From contig CM049306.1 in NCBI GenBank assembly GCA_026874595.1, positions 74,151,642-74,215,641 on the forward strand: a DNA stretch of 64,000 nucleotides, written 5' to 3'. Of the stretch, positions 1-9,859 are shown one piece after another. Numbering within the stretch: position 1 is the first letter of the stretch; each line of letters opens with the position of its first letter. The notes beneath the pieces are model-generated. The model was not told the origin of the DNA and searched no databases. It was given only the letters and a program-made list of their open reading frames with translations. The DNA is from Sipunculus nudus. Lineage: Eukaryota > Annelida > Sipuncula > Golfingiida > Sipunculidae. The position numbers and the translations under genes were made by a program.

Positions 1-354
1 CCTTTTAAAAATCCTGGATTGATTGTTACTTGTATCAAAATCCCGTAATAACTTATTTATAATGTTGCTAACAAACAAGCAGTCAAACAAACTAACGCGG
101 GCTTAGCATAACTTCCTTAGCAGAGGTAATTATTGACGCCATAAGGCATAAGCATTGTAAATTGGGCAACTATGTATGTGCTGTCCTGCTTAAACCATGA
201 TTTAGACTAGCCCCTTACCAGGTTTAATTTTTCGGGAGTTAAACTTTGATTTAAACTAAGTTTAACTCAAAACTTTTGTTCTGCATACAGTTTAACCTTA
301 AACCGATCATTAAACTGAGTTTAACGCTTAAACCACGTATATGCATATTACTGC
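1..354. other. Non-coding; TTTAAAC-rich stretch
   Basis: No gene is seen. Between about 218 and 345 the words AGTTTAAC, TTTAAACT and TTAAACC recur in both orientations, as in the ends of small DNA transposons, but I cannot set element boundaries. At 105-135 there is a partial match to the end of the TACCTCCGC element described at 7,544. Confidence 0.4.
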
Positions 355-1130
355 ATATGGCCCTTAGAGTTTATGCTAGGCCTCCAATGTACGACTATGA
401 GGTGGCCTACAAGATAGAAGAATTGATGTATATGGCAGATACCCTTGGCAGAGCGGGATTTATTGAGAAAAAGAGAGATCAAAGTGCAAAAAAGAGATTA
501 TGAAACTGTGCACATGATTATGTACCAATTTCAAAAGAAGGACAAGCTAGAATCAGACATGGCACTCAAGAAAGATCCAGATGTGTACACTCGGAGATAC
601 GATCAAGAATGCGTAGCCAGAGAACAAAGACAAACTTTCATTCACATAAGAATTGTATTTAAATTTCATATATGCAGAATTTTTAGGAGTCGCGCCTAGT
701 TGTTCCGAAAGCTGGTCGTGTGGATAGTATTGATAAAGTTCATAAAAGTCTTATACAGGAATAAAAAGGATGTCACAGAAGAGCCCGAGAAATGTATTGG
801 CTTGGGATGAATGGACAGATTTCAAAAAGGATTCAGAGATGTGAGACATTCAGAGCAAAGCCAATGAAATAATACAAAGACCTATTAAGGCTCCATGAGC
901 TTCCTACCTTGGAGAGAAAAGAACATGGCTTATCTTAGTGCATGTGATAACCACAGCTATGTGTGGATTATTGATAAGATTTCATTGAAATAGATCTGCT
1001 GAAAGACAAAAGGGCATGAGAAGTGATCGGAAAGTTAACAACACATTGTGCATTACATTGTTTCCCATCGAAAGTGGTGAGTGAGAATGGACCACCATTT
1101 GATTTTCAGGGAATTTGCTACATAGCATAT
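355..1130 (+). mobile_element. Gypsy-type LTR retroelement fossil (RNase H to integrase)
   Basis: This is a decayed piece of the pol region of a Ty3/Gypsy-type LTR retroelement on the plus strand. Short translated stretches resemble the end of RNase H (a YDYEVAYK stretch followed by MADTL, near 395-445) and then the integrase zinc-binding and core regions (about 690-1,110, with words such as ENGPP). No LTRs, gag or protease can be recognised in the window, so this is an internal fragment. It is broken by many interruptions and looks old. The family call rests on order and local resemblance of motifs and not on a database search. Confidence 0.65.
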
Positions 1131-1289
1131 GCTATACAGTAAAAGCATATAAATAGCTCTCCGTAAATATCTGCTGCTGAGATTGCTATGTAATAAAATT
1201 TCACATAAAAACGTGCCGTTACAAAGGAGATACAAAGAAGATAAACGAACACTCCGTTGATCTATGTGACAAATTAATTCAGAATGTTA

Positions 1290-2450
1290 AATAGAATTGA
1301 GGCTGTTGATTCGGATGCCAGCGTAGACATTAATAAACTTTGGGCTTTTTTAAAACAAAATCGCCATGGTGGTTCTCAGAGGACTACATAATTTTTAAAG
1401 GTGTATGTAAAATGTCCCCGTATGACATAGCCGAATCTTTAGGGAATTCATTAAAAGGTTTATGCTCGTCGGGTTTTAGTCTTTTGATTCGCATCCCTAT
1501 AGCTGTGTAAATGAGTGTAGAGCTGTTGCAAAAAGAATCGTTAAATCAATATAACCATGTGCTAGATCACTGTCATAACACAATAAGCGGTAAAGCTGCG
1601 GTTGAGAAGCTTTATCGTAGGAAATGCAGAGCTCTGGCTACTTTTAACACTTCTTTTTAATTTGATATTGCAGCAAGCGTGGTTTACTATTGATTTGAAA
1701 AAGGGGATTATAATAATTCTTTTAAATTCCCAGAAGCGTCATAACAGTCCTGACAGTTATAGAGGTATTACGCATCTACTTGTGCTGCACACGTTTTTTT
1801 TTAAGTTTTGTATAATAGAATACCCAGATGGAGTGTTCCCACAAGTTTACCAAATGTACTCATATTTGTGATGACGTTTATTGTGCACACCAGCCGCAAT
1901 TGAATGTATGTCATATGCTGCAAGAGTGTATTTTTAATAATTTAGAAAGGCATTCGAGAGTATTTGTCTGCTTCCTAGACGCCAGGAAGGCCTTTGATGT
2001 TGTGTTGTACGAGGGATTACTACACAAAGGATACCCTACAGGTAGATAAGGAAAATTACTGAGAGTAATCTTGGACCTTATTCTGATATGAAGAGTTCCG
2101 TCATGTTTAAAGGTTGTTTTAGTGAAGGGTTTAGGGTAGAACGGTCTGTAGGGCAAAGAGGGGTTTTGTCACCATGGTTGTACAAACTCTTCATAAATAA
2201 ACTTTTTTGGACCTGGGAAGTGTGGTTATGGTGCTCTAGTAAGAAATATCAACACTGACTCTCCTGCGGAGGCAGATGATATTGCCTTAATATCTCTGTC
2301 AACTTCGGGTCCGCATCGAATGATTATAACCTGTATGTTATGAATATAGTCGGAAGTGGAGGTTCGACCGTAATGTTGCTGAAACTGTGATAATGGTTTT
2401 GATAAAAGATGGTTAGTTTTCAAACAAGGAATACCTTTTATATTTTGCAG
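1290..2450 (+). mobile_element. LINE (non-LTR retrotransposon) reverse-transcriptase relic
   Basis: Plus-strand remnants of a LINE reverse transcriptase appear in the expected order. DLKKGIII followed by SYRGIT lies at about 1,690-1,775. The catalytic-region word FLDARKAFD lies at about 1,970-1,998, GVLSPW at 2,160-2,177 and ADDIALIS (the YADD-like box) at 2,272-2,295. The pieces sit in different frames: the 1,690 block and GVLSPW share one frame, while FLDARKAFD and ADDIALIS share another, so at least three frame changes plus stops have accumulated. The 5' endonuclease domain and a 3' tail are not seen. The wording is that of LINEs common in mollusc genomes; the clade is not assigned. Confidence 0.8.
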
Positions 2451-2840
2451 ACCGTAAATCAATATTGTTAACTGTCACACTCAAGTAGGCATGCAAAATA
2501 TTACACAGCAAATATACAGTTCAGAGGAGTGTAAAGACCTTATATAGGCGTGAAACTCAGAATAGTAACAAAATTTTCAACGTGTTCATTACTCAGTATA
2601 TATATATATATATATATATGCATTTTTTACTATTTCTTCTGTTAAAATGTTATGTTTAAATATATCATCTCTCCCGCAGAATAACAACCGTAGGAATATC
2701 TAAAATCACTTCGTCTCAAACAGTGATGATAAATTGGTGAAGTCTCGCTGGCATGTCACACCCAAGGTCTCCCTGCACTGCGATTTCCAATACAACTCGG
2801 CCTTGATACCGGCCTTGTTGTCTGACTTGTTTCGTCCTTT
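2451..2840. repeat. Non-coding, with a (TA)n tract at 2,597-2,619
   Basis: A 23-bp TA microsatellite lies at 2,597-2,619. Nothing else is recognised in this gap before the putative promoter of the peptide gene. Confidence 0.6.
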
Positions 2841-3033
2841 TATAAAGACCATTAGTTTGTATATCTTGAATCACCTGATGAATGTGCCCATATTACCGTG
2901 ACAGCATTCCTCGCCCATCCGTGCACATACCCGCCACAGTTACTACCGTGTTGTGAGACCACTTCTGATAAGCTTACGAACAGCAATATCTATTAAAACG
3001 CAGACATCATCAACTTGTGCGTAAACTTATGAG
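2841..3033 (+). promoter_or_regulatory. Possible TATA box and non-coding first exon of the peptide gene
   Basis: TATAAA at 2,841-2,846 is followed by about 190 bp ending in GAG at 3,033 and a good donor, GTACGT, at 3,034. A clear acceptor (pyrimidine-rich, ending TTTTCAG at 3,620) lies 587 bp downstream, ten bases before the ATG of the peptide precursor. The simplest reading is a non-coding first exon from roughly 2,870 to 3,033 spliced to 3,621. The acceptor is seen; the promoter and first exon are inferred. Confidence 0.35.
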
Positions 3034-3630
3034 GTACGTGTTTAAAAAATGATTCTTAATGATAATTTAACATTTCTTCAGGTTTGATGACCACCAAGTA
3101 TATCAGAGAAATAAATATAAAAATTACAACAATATAATTCTATGTATAAAGTTACATTAATACTCTTTGACAAAAATTTGAAAATTCTTTAATCAATGAA
3201 ATGTTACATCATTATATGAAATGCCCAATTTAATATAGCTTAATTCTATGAGCAGCCGATGTAATACACTAAATTTTAAAGGCGACTTTATTACCATACA
3301 TGCTATTGAACTCCAAGTAAAGATATTAAAATCTTTTTGTACACAATTGACTTTGTCGTTATCACTTGAAAGATCTTTAGTTGGTGCTTAAAACAATAAG
3401 ACCTTCATTTTACTAAGTTCCTCAAATATCAGTGCATTACATTCTTCTAGATATGATCAATCATTTGGAGTCAGTTGAATGTACCAGGGGGAAAATACTA
3501 ATTCCTCGTTTCTGGCTAATATTTTAAGCAAGATAGGGAGAGTATTGGGATGTGAAGCCGCTTTAGGTTTACTTTTATTCGGGACACCCGTTTTATCCAA
3601 TTTTCAATTTTAATTTTCAGACCATTTACC

Positions 3631-3951
3631 ATGAAAGTTGCGGGTGTCCTTTTCCTGGCCCTGGTCATTCTTACTTGTGGACACGTTCAGGCTAGGCCGC
3701 CAACCGCTAAAGTACAAGGGCAGGCTGGGTTTCTGATCGGCAGGATTACATCACATGGTATCTATGGTGACGTCATTCATTCGCGTCGTCGTAGGAGCGA
3801 ATCATCCGGTAAAGCACAAGGGCAGGCTGGGTTTCTAATCGGCAGGATTACATCAGATGGTATCTATGGTGACGTCATTCATTCGCGTCGTCGTAGGAGC
3901 GAATCATCCGGTAAAGCACAGGGCCAAGCTGGGATTATCTTCGGCAATTAA
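3631..3951 (+). CDS. Secreted repeat-peptide precursor with tetra-arginine cleavage sites
   Basis: A 106-residue precursor. Residues 1-21 form a typical signal peptide: Lys2, a hydrophobic core of V, L, I, A and F, and a likely cut after Ala21. Residues 22-26 are a short RPPTA linker. Then come two 34-residue units (27-60, 61-94) and a truncated third (95-106, ending GIIFGN). Each full unit reads K-A/V-QGQAGFLIGRITS-D/H-GIYGDVIHS, then RRRR, then SESSG. Cutting at RRRR (52-55, 86-89) would release two 30-residue peptides (22-51, 56-85) and one of 17 residues (90-106). The only cysteine (Cys16) is in the signal peptide. No glycine precedes RRRR, so C-terminal amidation is not predicted. An acceptor at 3,620 lies just upstream, so the whole protein sits in one exon. 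The layout fits a neuropeptide or antimicrobial-peptide prohormone processed by a furin or PC-type protease. I recognise no family. Confidence 0.75.
   Translation: MKVAGVLFLALVILTCGHVQARPPTAKVQGQAGFLIGRITSHGIYGDVIHSRRRRSESSGKAQGQAGFLIGRITSDGIYGDVIHSRRRRSESSGKAQGQAGIIFGN
3709..3948 (+). repeat. In-frame 102-bp coding tandem repeat (2.35 copies)
   Basis: Units lie at 3,709-3,810, 3,811-3,912 and a partial one at 3,913-3,948. The two full units differ at only three bases out of 102: one Val/Ala change, one His/Asp change and one silent change. This implies recent duplication or homogenisation. The partial third unit is more diverged. Confidence 0.9.
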
Positions 3952-4059
3952 GATATCACATGAAGTGAGGAGGGAGTATGATGAAGGTAAAACAACACAG
4001 CCACTGACGGCGAAGCCCAATATATAGTGGAGCCCTGTAGTAAACTAATATAACTAATA

Positions 4060-4438
4060 CTGTAATCGGCTTCAAATTCTTGGGGTTAAAATTTCGCAAT
4101 TTTCAATTTTTCTTTGTTTCGCGAGGGTTCCATTTTCGCTATCTCACACTACAAAAGACCTTTATACAGAGGATAGTCTTTATTATGTGAAATAATTATA
4201 TCAAATATTATGTGATCATAATCTAATTGTTCCTTAACGGAAGGCAACTGGACAGGTCTGCTACCTTTAAAAAGATCAATCTTTAACAAACGCGATCATT
4301 TTTTATTCGTAATGTCAACCTTTAAATTTTCAACTTTGCCTTCGACGATTGGACCTCTTATTCACGAAATTTTTATTTTCGCGATAATTCCACTTTCGCG
4401 AATATCGTGAACTTGAAAACAAAAAAAAGCAAATACAG
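4060..4438. mobile_element. Small inverted-repeat DNA transposon (CTGT/TTCGCG family)
   Basis: About 379 bp bounded by CTGTA at the left and its complement TACAG at the right, each flanked by TA, which fits a 2-bp TA target duplication. Subterminal TTCGCGAGGGTTCCATTTTCGC on the left and TTCGCGATAATTCCACTTTCGC on the right are characteristic. The left half closely resembles the left end of the 983-bp element at 45,950, so both belong to one non-autonomous family. No transposase is present. TA targets suggest a Tc1/mariner-type mobiliser, by inference. Confidence 0.6.
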
Positions 4439-5383
4439 TATATATGACATTGTGCATAACGAGGGCGCTTTGTCTTGGCAGTAACAATCACAGTATTTGA
4501 AACTGTGCGTATCGAGGGAGCTTTGTCCTAGCGGTAACAAACACAGTATATAACACTATGCGTATCGAGGGCGCTTTGTCCTAGCGGTAATAACCACCGT
4601 ATATGATACTGTGCGTATCGAGGGCGCTTTGTCCTAGCGGTTACAACCACAGTTTATGACTGTGCGTCTCGAGGGCGCTTTGCCCTAGCGGTAACAACCA
4701 CAGTATATGACACTGTGCGTATCAAGGACGCTTTGTCATAACGGTAACAACCACAGTGTATGATACTGTGCGTATCGAGGGCGCTTTGCCCTAGCGGTAA
4801 TAACCACAGTGTATGGTACTATGCGTATCGAGGGCGCTTTGCCCTAGCGGTAACAACCCAATATATGACACTGTGCGTATCAAGGACGCTTTGTCATAAC
4901 GGTAACAACCACAGTGTATGATACTGTGCGTGTCGAGGGCGTTTTGTCCTGGAGGTAACAACCACAGTATATGATACTCTGCGTGTCGAGGGCGCTTTGT
5001 CCTAGCGGTAACAACCACAGTATATGAAACTGTGCGTATCGAGGGCGCTTTGTCTTAGCGGTAACAACCATAGTGTATGGTACTATGCGTATCGAGAGCG
5101 CTTTGTCCTGGAGGTAAAAACCACAGTATTTGGTACTGTGCCTATCGACGACGCTTTTTCCTAGTGGTAACAACCACAGTATATGACACTGTGCGTATCG
5201 AGGGCGCTTTGTCCTAGCGGTAACAACCACAGTATATGATACTATGCGTATCGAGGGCGCTTTGTCCTAGCGGTAACAACCACAGTATATGACACTGTGC
5301 GTATCGAGGGCGCTATGTCCTAGCGGTAACAACCACAGTGTATGATACTGTGCATATCGAGGGCGCTTTGTCCTGGCGGTAAC
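4435..5383. repeat. 53-bp satellite array, about 18 copies
   Basis: A head-to-tail array of a 53-bp unit; the core words are GTATCGAGGGCGCTTTGTCC and TAGCGGTAACAACCACAG. It covers about 949 bp, which is about 17.9 units. Copies differ by scattered substitutions (for example CTAGCGG, CTGGAGG and ATAACGG at the same site). Because 53 is not a multiple of 3, frames shift from unit to unit; the long minus-strand open frames here are an artefact of the repeat. The array begins inside the last bases of the transposon end at 4,438. Confidence 0.95.
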
Positions 5384-6154
5384 CCGTGCGAGCCAAGCTT
5401 GTATTCATGCGGTCAGACATTCAACAAACATGCAGGGATTTACCAGTATGCTGAGTTAATTCGGACAGAGTAGGTCTTGTCAGAAAGTATGCTAATAATA
5501 CTAACGATTGGTTTAGTTTATGTCAATTGACAGCGTACTTGTAGGCCATGAGACGTTGTCAAGGATTATGCCATATATGAATATATATATACATATGTAT
5601 TATTTAAAGACCGCTTGGCCGAAAGTATACTAAATGATATTGCAAATGACCAAAGATATGCTACCAGGGAAAGAAGATGTACTAGTATTTGTCATGGATC
5701 AGAAGTAAATTAGATTTTTTAATGTTGTTCGCAATTTTTATGTGATAATAAAGGGCGAAATGTTGATGCTTTCTTTCTCGCCACTGATCGCATCCGGTGC
5801 AAGTTATATCTACTTTGTTTAGGCCCAAGGAAATGGTTAAAGTACGAAGAAATGTTTTAAACGCGTTTAATTTTTAGGAGAGAACTCTGTATTTCATGTA
5901 AACCTAGTATGCCTAATTCTACTTGCAAATGGCCCCCTTCTCCATACCATTGTGGCCCCGGAAGGACGCTTTGAATGACCATACATAAATGTTTATCATG
6001 AAGCCATTATTCACATGAAAGTTACGTTCATGCAGTTGGTAATCAGTTATTTTCATTTCGTTTCAGCCAAACAGGGGTGACATCAGCCTTCACAGTGATT
6101 AGCCTAAAGAAGACGGCATGATTATCAAACACGGAGCCGCTAATCCTAGGACAG

Positions 6155-6155
<1 letters not shown>
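5384..6155. other. Non-coding, nothing recognised
   Basis: Unique-looking AT-rich sequence without a credible coding exon or element boundary. A short TA-rich patch lies at about 5,575-5,600. Confidence 0.5.

Positions 6156-6202
<47 letters not shown>
6156..6202. repeat. Compound (CA)n(TA)n microsatellite
   Basis: A run of AC/CA followed directly by AT. It creates a meaningless low-complexity open frame on the minus strand. Confidence 0.95.
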
Positions 6203-6839
6203 GCGATATAACCATTATCTGTGAACATAACTTTTAATGAAATATGGAGCATAGTATTTTAACTCGTTTTAACTGACTCGGATTGGTACTAATTGTATCT
6301 GTATATTGTCGTTTTTAACATTTATCTGCAACTAAAAGGAGGAAAATAAAATTCAACAAAACGTGTTTCTGTAGACTTTTTTTTGGTGTTTTTCTTTACT
6401 TCAGTTTGGAGAAAATGCGCAGGCTATCATCAAAATTGCATGTTTCATCATACTCGGTTGTTAAATACAGAAATCAGTTACTTGGATCCGATGCACCGGT
6501 TATACTGCAAAGTTCTTAGTCTCAGCAAGGAGATTAAGGTCTTTTAATAAATAAAGGTAATATCACTTTATCAGAGAGCTTCTTTTGAGCCCATGTGCTG
6601 CTCAGATTCCATACTTGTCACTATTATTGCTGCCTTCTTAAGGCCGAGTATCACATTGTAAAATGTAATACAGTGTTTTGTTGTGGAGCTAATAATGTAG
6701 TGCATATAAAAGCTTTAATAATCGGAATAAAATACCTTTTTTATTGTACAGTGATCTTGCTTGGCATCCCATGTTGAAACAGTCCGAGTAGGGATAGTAT
6801 GGCTGAGCAGTAAATCGAAATATTCTGATGCAAGAGAAC
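6203..6839. other. Non-coding, nothing recognised
   Basis: No exon, RNA gene or repeat boundary is recognised between the CA/TA tract and the 31-bp repeat. Confidence 0.4.
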
Positions 6840-7022
6840 CGGTACGATTTACAACGGTTCTTACAGGAATACTACAATTATCAATGGCCCTGACAAGAAT
6901 AAAAACGATTATCAATTGCCCTGCAAAATCAATACAATTTTCATGGGCCTGACAAGAATCACTTTGATTTTCAATGGCCCTGACAAGAATCAATACGATT
7001 TTTCGATGACTCTGACAAGAAT
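6840..7022. repeat. Degenerate 31-bp minisatellite, 5-6 copies
   Basis: The unit resembles CCCTGACAAGAATC followed by AATACGATTTTCAATGG. Clear starts are at about 6,888, 6,919, 6,949, 6,978 and 7,009, with an eroded copy before the first. Spacing is 30-31 bp. The minus-strand open frame crossing it, with its repeating protein words, is explained by the repeat. Confidence 0.8.
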
Positions 7023-7180
7023 GGGCAAATGAAGAATCGATTAGAGTTTGGTGTAGATCCAACATATGATCCGTATTCAAGAACCTCATCAAGGAACATT
7101 AACTTATGCACTCATGCACGAATGAACCTGATAAAATGGGCCGATCAAGTGAATACAAACACGGTTTTGGGAGCATAAGA

Positions 7181-7212
7181 CCCCCCCCCCCCTACCCCCC
7201 CCCCCCCCCCCA
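7181..7212. repeat. Poly-C tract
   Basis: Thirty-two bases, nearly all C, with single T and A interruptions. Similar C or G runs recur at about 12,854, 15,053, 16,028, 17,942, 18,194, 27,524, 39,294, 41,836, 42,118, 44,238 and 51,050. Several of these are internal to small transposons. Confidence 0.95.
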
Positions 7213-7543
7213 CCATCCTACACACATACACCCGACCGGCGTAGGCAGATTTCTAGTTCATGCTTCTTTGACCTTCGCGTTAGGATATGAGCCGAAAATA
7301 CGTTTATCGAGGCATGGAATTATGTTTTATCATATATAATGTAGTGTTAAGCATTTTACAGACGGCATGGCCTGTCCTTGAGACATAACTTGAAATCGTA
7401 CAATCTTCATCAGCTGGTACAGTTAAACGAACAAGTTTTAAGACTAACTTCAATTTGTATTGGTTGAAAAGCTTTGCATATTGAGACTGTGAGCCTGTCG
7501 GCATGAAAATTGCATTCCACAAACTAGAATTACCTACAGTAAA
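7213..7543. other. Non-coding, nothing recognised
   Basis: No credible exon. The word ATCGAGGCATGGAATTATG (about 7,307) has a diverged relative at about 8,900, suggesting remains of a shared interspersed repeat. Confidence 0.35.
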
Positions 7544-7853
7544 GCGAATACCTCCGCCAGGGGATATACCACTGCATCCACCCACTCCTTTGTCTTGATC
7601 CGCACCAAAGTTATGATCCCTGGCCATGCCAACCCCTACACAAATTGTCCGGAACGGCTCACAGATGGCAGCAGGTGACAGTCTGCAAAAGTTGTTCACT
7701 ATTAACCTGTGAAACCATTCTGTAAACAATCCCTTTATCAGGGTCTACACTCAGATTGAACGTGGAAACTTTCAGTATGGATTTTTTTTTGCATATCAAA
7801 CAAACCAACCTACAAACAGACAGGGGGTCATTAATTCATTAGCGGAGGTAATT
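7544..7853. mobile_element. Small inverted-repeat element (AATACCTCCGC ends)
   Basis: The segment starts with AATACCTCCGCC (7,548) and ends with GCGGAGGTAATT (7,842-7,853), its near-complement, about 310 bp in all. The internal words CTTGATCCGCACCAAA and AACAAACCAACC recur in other members. Relatives begin at about 15,880 and 39,147 (paired by the segmental duplication, with a CATAACCTCC word near their ends), 16,880 and 40,810 (also paired), and 39,800. It is a non-autonomous family with no coding capacity seen; the superfamily is unknown. Confidence 0.5.
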
Positions 7854-8499
7854 AAGTACAGTTGAAGCGTGTAGGTTTTGTGTTTGTCTAAAAAATACGT
7901 CTCCTTTTGTAAGGTTGCCCTATGTGGTAATTTAAAACAGAATGTAAATTAAACATTCATAAATAATTTCGTAATGTTGGATATTAACATATCTACTTTT
8001 TTATCGATACACTTGAAGTTTCCTGAACCCGAGACGATTACCATTATTAAAATTTCTTCCGATTAATCGTTGTCCGATTGACCGAACCAGGCCCAACCAG
8101 TCAATATTAATATTTCTTAGTATAAACCCGTAGGCATTCAGTACTAAGTACGCACTATACCTCGTTTGTGAAGCATTTCTTATAAAATACTTCCTGAATG
8201 CGTTGCACTATAAACCTGCTGTCGGCAGATATACCAATTATGTTAATACTGTGATGAACAGTAGGAAGCCTAAAACAGGAATAATGCGGAGTCATAAAAA
8301 GAAGAATAACTTATTGATTTTATTATTTTTTTTTTAGATTTACTAAACTTTCCACATACATCCCGATCCTAATAAGTACAATTAAGAACTCCGCTTGATA
8401 TAATGAAAGAATAACTTCCTTGTAACTTGTATGATATCAGTACATGAGATAGATCAACATCCTTATACTTGTATGCTTGGATTTTGGATCACTTCCTTA
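7854..8499. other. Non-coding, nothing recognised
   Basis: AT-rich sequence without a supported exon, RNA gene or repeat boundary. Confidence 0.4.
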
Positions 8500-8590
8500 A
8501 ATGGAGTCAGCCTTTCCTGGCTTGGCGTCAAATTTAATTTTCCAGGCATCAGTCTTATCTGGCATGGTGTCAGCTTAATTTTCCTTCCTT
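8500..8590. repeat. 21-bp minisatellite, about 4 copies
   Basis: Four units of about 21 bp, each starting GGAGTCA, GGCGTCA, GGCATCA or GGTGTCA and ending in TTTCC or a related word. Because 21 is divisible by 3, both strands show 7-residue protein repeats (GVSLSWL, GVKFNFP, GISLIWH, GVSLIFL on plus; KLTP-type on minus). No start context, splice sites or continuation supports a gene. Confidence 0.7.
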
Positions 8591-9859
8591 TTCGCTTCGT
8601 TTTTTTGTGGATGATTGCCTGACATAACGTAACTCTGCGTTGTATAACAGAAACAATTTTAAAGTATGCCAATCGACGCTGGCCTAGAGGTAAAGGAGTA
8701 ATAATTGTTGACCGTTATCGAATAAAAGTCTTGTAATTTCTTTGACCGGCCCAGTCCAAGATTTTTATTGTTGCAAAATGACAATACATGTGCCATTAGT
8801 AGGTTCTGCCATCTGGCGGTGAATTGTATTACTAAATTCACAATTTGTCATCATTGGAAAAGTTTTAGCCAGTGCAGAATCTTCCCACTGCGTTAGTTCT
8901 ATCGAGACATGGAGTTACGTTTTATGTCATGTTTTTTTTTAAAACAAATATTATTGCTAACGGCCTGGTAGATCTAAGATTTGCAAAACTTTGTATTGTG
9001 AGCGTAATTATGTATTGACTATTCTGTATTATGGTCTTTCAGAAAGGTTTTAACCATAAACCGTTCGATCATAGCATATGTTTAAGTTTGCTCTTGCAGT
9101 GGGGTAACCTCCTCAGAAAACAATTATGATACATTATCAAAATGAATAGACCATTTGTTTAAAAATTATTCCTGTATGTGGTCAACCATCCTGAACTAAA
9201 ATTCAGGAATCAAATGAAACAGGAAGAAATACGTGAACTCCCAGGCAATACAAACAATGAAACTTGTCCTCTTCTCCATGTGAACTCAATACATGAAAAG
9301 GTAGATTTCCGCCAATGAATAATTCAGAGTTATACACCTTAACCACCAGCATTTTATAGGTTTATTAATAATGGGACGTGGGTTCCCATTTAAGCTGCAG
9401 CGCGCTCAACCTGCATGGGTTGGGGAGTATTGTGAAAAAATCTCACTGATCTACTGTAAACGTGTTTGCCAGATGATAATTTAAAGCATTCCTGCTGGAT
9501 GCGTAAAGACCTTGACTTTCTACACTGGCCTACTAGTCGAATGTTCTGAGGGGACATACAGCCGTAGAAGCATCCCGCGTCAAAAATGATGAACGATGGT
9601 AAGATTATTAGTGAATATACAATAAGTAGGTTACGACCTTTAAAAAATCAGTTTGGGAAATCAGTCCTATTGGCGATCTAGTACAAAGTGGAAATTTTTT
9701 TTTTAATTCGTGTCGATGTTTTGTGTGTCAACCTATCGGGGTAGGAATAATTGATATGATATGACCATATTTTCATACTGCACGACCATTTATAACATCC
9801 CAATGTACTATACACTGCCCTATAGATCATGTCAGTGCATTTATATGACGATGTTCCCC
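8591..9859. other. Non-coding, nothing recognised
   Basis: About 1.3 kb with no supported exon. Poly-T runs lie at about 8,931 and 9,695. Confidence 0.4.

Noticed and set aside
4791-5230. Long minus-strand open frames over the 53-bp array
   Set aside because: They follow the repeat, the frame rotates from unit to unit, there is no start context or homology, and the repeat itself explains their length.
4435-5383. CRISPR-like array
   Set aside because: Repeats are contiguous without unique spacers and the genome is eukaryotic.
7304-7729. 141-codon minus-strand open frame
   Set aside because: Overlaps the AATACCTCCGC element, no recognisable domain, no splice or start support.
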